Positions 60,751 to 64,000 of a DNA stretch of 64,000 nucleotides are shown in pieces. The notes under the pieces were generated by a model, which did no database searches, was not told the DNA's origin, and worked only from the letters and a program-made list of their open reading frames with translations. Position 1 is the stretch's first letter. Each line of letters begins with the position of its first letter. Made by a program: the position numbers and the translations under genes. Source of the stretch: Paraburkholderia nodosa (GTDB lineage Bacteria > Pseudomonadota > Gammaproteobacteria > Burkholderiales > Burkholderiaceae); the NCBI RefSeq assembly GCF_001718195.1, contig NZ_MCNV01000019.1, positions 97,520 to 161,519 on the forward strand. Direction: 5' to 3'.

Positions 60751-63066
60751 ATGACGGCATCAACTACCACGGCGCGCTATGCACGCGCACTGACTCTCGC
60801 CGGCTTCGGCATCGGCGTGACCGCTGCGGCGCACGCCACCGAGCCCTTCGTGGTCCAGGACATCCGCATCGACGGGCTGACGCGCATCGAGCCGGGCACC
60901 GTGTTCGCCTATCTGCCGATCAAGCAGGGCGAGCCCTTCACCGACGACAAGGCCTCCGACGCCATTCGCGCGCTCTACGCGACGAGCCTCTTCAGCGACG
61001 TGCGCATTTCCACGCAGGGCGGCACCGTGATCGTGCAGGTGCAGGAGCGGGCCGCCATCGGCACGATCGATTTCGCGGGGATCAAGGAATTCGATAAGGA
61101 TAACTTGACGAAGGCGCTCAAGTCGGTCGGGCTCGCGCCGGGCCAGAGCTACGACAAGGCGCTCGTCGACAAGGCGGAGCAGGAGCTCAAGCGCCAGTAC
61201 CTCACGCGCGGCTACTATGCGGCCGAAGTCACGACGACGGTCACGCCGATCGACCGCAATCGCGTCGGGCTGCTGTTTTCCGTGGTCGAAGGGCCGAGCG
61301 CGAAGATTCGCCAGATCAATTTCATCGGCAACAACACGTTCAGCGGCGGCACGCTGCTCGATGAAATGCAGCTTTCCACGCCGAACTGGTTCTCGTGGTA
61401 CACGAAGAACGACCTGTACTCGAAGGAAAAGCTCACGGGTGACCTCGACAACGTGCGCTCGTACTATCTCGATCGTGGCTATCTGGAGTTCAATATCGAT
61501 TCGACGCAGGTTTCGCTGTCACCCGACAGGAAGGACATGTACCTGACGATCGGGATTCACGAGGGTGAGCCCTATACGATCTCGAGTGTGAAGATGGCCG
61601 GCAATCTGCTCGACCGCGAGGCCGAGTTGAAGAAGCTCGTGGGCGTCAAGCCGGGGCAGCGCTTTTCGGCGCAAAAGCTCAAGGACACGACCAAGGCGAT
61701 CGTCGACAAGCTCGGCGAATACGGCTACGCGTTCGCGACCGTGAACGCGCTGCCGGAAATCGACCAGAAGGACCACACGGTTGCGCTCACGCTGCAGGTC
61801 GACCCGAGCCGCCGCGTGTACGTGCGGCGCGTGAACGTCACCGGCAACACACGCACGCGCGACGAAGTCGTGCGCCGCGAAATGCGCCAGCTCGAAAGCT
61901 CGTGGTTCGATTCGAACCGCCTCGCGCTCTCGAAGGATCGCGTCAACCGCCTTGGCTACTTCACCGACGTGGACGTGACCACGGTGCCGGTGGAAGGCAC
62001 GCCGGACGAGGTGGACGTGAACGTGAAAGTGACCGAGAAGCCCACCGGCACGCTTTCGCTGGGCCTCGGCTATGGTTCGGGCGAAGGGCCGATCATCTCG
62101 GCGGGCATTTCGCAGGACAATGTGTTCGGCTCGGGCAACAGCCTCTCGCTAAACGTGAATACGGCCACGACATACCGTACGCTCTCGGTCACGCAGGTCG
62201 ATCCGTATTTCACGGTGGACGGCATCAAACGCATTACTGACGTCTACTACCGCACGACCGAGCCGCTTTACTACTCGAGCACGAACGACACGAGCTTTCG
62301 CATCATTTCCTATGGAGCGGACATGAAGTTCGGCATTCCGTTCTCCGAGACCGACATGGTGTATTTCGGCCTCGGCGTCGAGCAGGACCGCCTCGATGTC
62401 GATGCCAACACGCCGCAGACCTATAAGGACTACGTGAACGATTTTGGCCGCGTCTCGAACACGGTGCCGCTTACCGTGGGCTGGTCGCGCGACAACCGCG
62501 ACAGCGCGCTGGTGCCGAGCCGCGGCTACTACGCGCAGGCCAATGCCGAATACGGCACGCCGGCGGGCACGCAGTACTACAAGGGCGATGCGCAAATGCA
62601 GTATTACTACTCATTTGCGCGCGGCTTCGTGCTGGGGTTGAACTTCCAGGGTGGCTACGGCAATGGTTTGGGTGGCAAGCCGTATCCGATCTTCAAGAAC
62701 TACTACGCGGGCGGTATCGGTTCGGTGCGCGGCTATGAGTCGGGTTCGCTCGGGCCGCGCGACACTACGACGAACGATCCGATTGGCGGCTCGAAGATGG
62801 TGGTGGGGAATATCGAGTTGACGTTTCCGCTGCCGGGCACGGGGTATGACCGCACGCTGCGTGTATTCACTTTCGTGGATGGCGGTAATGTGTGGGGTAC
62901 CGAAGGCAGCAGCACCGGGGCGAACGGCTTGCGTTACAGCTATGGCGCGGGGCTTGAATGGATCTCGCCGATCGGGCCGCTCAAGCTTGATCTGGGGTTC
63001 CCGATCGTCAGGCACGCCGGTGATCAGTATCAGAAGTTTCAGTTTCAGATTGGGACTTCGTTCTGA
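60751..63066 (+). CDS. Outer-membrane assembly factor, BamA-type (secondary copy likely)
   Basis: 771 residues from the ATG at 60751; a TTG 24 bases before is open. A signal peptide ends near AAHATE. Five POTRA repeats follow (about residues 20-410) and then a 16-strand barrel, with the conserved IGSVRGYESGSLGPRD lid motif and a terminal Phe. BamA inserts barrel proteins into the outer membrane. The usual neighbours of bamA (rseP, ompH/skp, lpx genes) are absent, so this is probably a second BamA-family protein, not the essential one. Confidence 0.85.
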   Translation: MTASTTTARYARALTLAGFGIGVTAAAHATEPFVVQDIRIDGLTRIEPGTVFAYLPIKQGEPFTDDKASDAIRALYATSLFSDVRISTQGGTVIVQVQERAAIGTIDFAGIKEFDKDNLTKALKSVGLAPGQSYDKALVDKAEQELKRQYLTRGYYAAEVTTTVTPIDRNRVGLLFSVVEGPSAKIRQINFIGNNTFSGGTLLDEMQLSTPNWFSWYTKNDLYSKEKLTGDLDNVRSYYLDRGYLEFNIDSTQVSLSPDRKDMYLTIGIHEGEPYTISSVKMAGNLLDREAELKKLVGVKPGQRFSAQKLKDTTKAIVDKLGEYGYAFATVNALPEIDQKDHTVALTLQVDPSRRVYVRRVNVTGNTRTRDEVVRREMRQLESSWFDSNRLALSKDRVNRLGYFTDVDVTTVPVEGTPDEVDVNVKVTEKPTGTLSLGLGYGSGEGPIISAGISQDNVFGSGNSLSLNVNTATTYRTLSVTQVDPYFTVDGIKRITDVYYRTTEPLYYSSTNDTSFRIISYGADMKFGIPFSETDMVYFGLGVEQDRLDVDANTPQTYKDYVNDFGRVSNTVPLTVGWSRDNRDSALVPSRGYYAQANAEYGTPAGTQYYKGDAQMQYYYSFARGFVLGLNFQGGYGNGLGGKPYPIFKNYYAGGIGSVRGYESGSLGPRDTTTNDPIGGSKMVVGNIELTFPLPGTGYDRTLRVFTFVDGGNVWGTEGSSTGANGLRYSYGAGLEWISPIGPLKLDLGFPIVRHAGDQYQKFQFQIGTSF

Positions 63067-63138
63067 GTTTTTTTTGCGGCTTTGGCCTTTCCTTGTTTTC
63101 GTGGCGGTATGCAGGCGTTGCCCCTGTGCGGGGCGGCA

Positions 63139-63560
63139 CCTACTTTCTTTGCGGCGGCAAAGAAAGTAGGCAAAGAAAGCCGCTCAAACCGCTAGCGCCT
63201 GCCACGGTTCACATCTCGACGTACATGGTGAATGGCTCCGGAGCGTCTGTCACCTCGCACCACCCAACTTAGTGACAAGGCAGTCATTCATCCCGCTGCT
63301 CGCTACGCGCGCTGCGGTCGGGGCTGCATGGGAAACCAGATGGCACGCGTGAGCATTCGCGAGAATGCACGCGCACCAATGGTTTTAGGTTATGCCCTTC
63401 GGCGCGCGTAGCGCCGCCGGAAGGAAGAGCGCCTTGTCACTAACTTTGAAGGTGCGAGATGGCGGACGCTCCGGAGCCATTCACCGTGTACGTCGAGATG
63501 TGAACCGTGGCAGGCGCAGGCGGTTTGAGCGGCTTTCTTTGCCTACTTTCTTTGCCGCCG
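63139..63560. repeat. Large inverted repeat (about 130-base arms)
   Basis: Left arm 63152-63281 and right arm 63431-63560 are inverted copies with roughly ten mismatches. The loop is about 150 bases with its own hairpins. The left outer end has a further CCTACTTTCTTTG that pairs with CAAAGAAAGTAGG inside the arm. Repeats with this CTACTTTCTTTG core are common near gene ends in this bacterial group, as far as I recall. It lies 72 bases past the BamA-type stop. Confidence 0.8.
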
Positions 63561-64000
63561 TGTATGGACCGGAAACATGGGTAACAGGTGTGCGGGGACA
63601 TGGGTAACACTTCGGGCGAGTGATTCGCCTGGAGCCGTTCATGCCCTGGAACCCGAGAAACACCATGAACCTGCGTCTGGAATTCGTGAATCTGGCCCTG
63701 CAGGAAGGCGCCAACCGGCGTGAACTATGCCGGCGTTTCGGCATCAGCCCGAAGACCGGCTACAAGTGGCTTGCCCGGCATGCACAGGATGACGGCGCCA
63801 CGGCGTTGGCGGACCGCTCGCGCCGGCCCCTGCAGAGTCCGGCGCGCACCATACCCACAGTCGAGCAGCAGGTGGTTGAACTGCGCCAGGCACATCCCGC
63901 CTGGGGCGGGCGCAAGATCAAGCGGCGCCTCGAGGATCTCGGCCACACCGCGGTGCCCGCACCGAGCACGGTGACCGGCATCCTGCACCGCCATGGCCTG
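63561..64000 (+). mobile_element. IS481-type insertion sequence, left end (partial)
   Basis: The left end begins near TGTATGGACC at 63561. ACATGGGTAACA occurs twice (63575 and 63598, 23 bases apart), a typical subterminal repeat. The transposase gene starts at 63641 and runs past the window. The right arm of the inverted repeat is cut exactly at this end, so the element probably inserted there. Target duplication cannot be checked here. Confidence 0.75.
63641..64000 (+). CDS. IS481-family transposase, N-terminal part (partial)
   Basis: The ATG at 63641 (GGAG 10 bases ahead) opens a frame of 120 codons to the window edge. The helix-turn-helix (EGANRRELCRRFGISPKTGYKW in pieces) and the following RSRRPLQSPARTIPTVEQQV and AWGGRKIKRRLEDLG segments match the N-terminal region of IS481/IS3-type transposases. 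The DDE catalytic residues would lie beyond the edge. Confidence 0.8.
   Translation, partial: MPWNPRNTMNLRLEFVNLALQEGANRRELCRRFGISPKTGYKWLARHAQDDGATALADRSRRPLQSPARTIPTVEQQVVELRQAHPAWGGRKIKRRLEDLGHTAVPAPSTVTGILHRHGL

Overview
The window looks like a chromosomal segment of a Burkholderiaceae beta-proteobacterium, most likely Paraburkholderia, Caballeronia or Burkholderia. The GC content is high, and the gene content fits: a double-length tandem UvrA, a Burkholderia-type general porin, pcaHG with PcaQ, a small H-NS-family protein, a squalene-synthase-family enzyme and mmsAB. No rRNA, tRNA or CRISPR array was recognised.

About 1-14800 is the right-hand end of a prophage with a contractile, Mu-type tail. 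The order is: C-terminal tape-measure piece with a tail-lysozyme domain, gpN-like circularisation protein, gpP-like hub protein, gp45/gp46/gp47/gp48-like baseplate genes, and tail-fibre genes. These are tightly packed, mostly with ATGA overlaps. A low-GC gene for a large polytopic membrane protein (possible lysogenic conversion) follows. The lysis region comes next: two membrane-anchored coiled-coil proteins, a GH73 glucosaminidase, a holin-like protein, a lipoprotein, and a patatin-like phospholipase coupled to the lipoprotein. A leftward gene with a LexA-type box at its 5' side closes the prophage. uvrA begins directly beyond it, with a TTG start and no clear ribosome binding site.

About 14800-30250 is host chromosome. 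It carries the 1965-residue tandem UvrA, a candidate small RNA, a miniature H-NS-family protein, an NnrU-family membrane protein, the protocatechuate 3,4-dioxygenase genes (pcaHG) divergent from pcaQ with a PcaQ-type operator on the pcaQ start, an XRE-cupin regulator, a general porin and several small conserved proteins.

About 30440-33800 is a compact four-gene cluster. It encodes a CDP-alcohol phosphotransferase, a 2-oxoglutarate/Fe(II) oxygenase, an LPG-synthase/HpnL-type membrane protein and a sugar-nucleotidyltransferase-type cytidylyltransferase. Together they look like an uncharacterised polar-lipid pathway and are the best candidate here for an undescribed system.

About 34000-53300 holds two related DHA2 drug-efflux-type transporters, gamma-glutamyltransferase, a LuxR/FAD-monooxygenase/DUF2783 unit, a DedA-rhodanese fusion, an aldo/keto reductase, a beta-carbonic anhydrase, a sulfonate/nitrate-type ABC importer (one ATPase, two permeases, one binding protein), and an MFS transporter divergent from a LysR regulator.

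About 53700-64000 has a BON-domain protein, a LysR regulator divergent from mmsAB (valine degradation), a squalene/phytoene synthase, two unknown proteins, a second-type BamA with five POTRA domains, a large inverted repeat, and an IS481-type insertion sequence that appears to have landed in the repeat's right arm and runs off the window.
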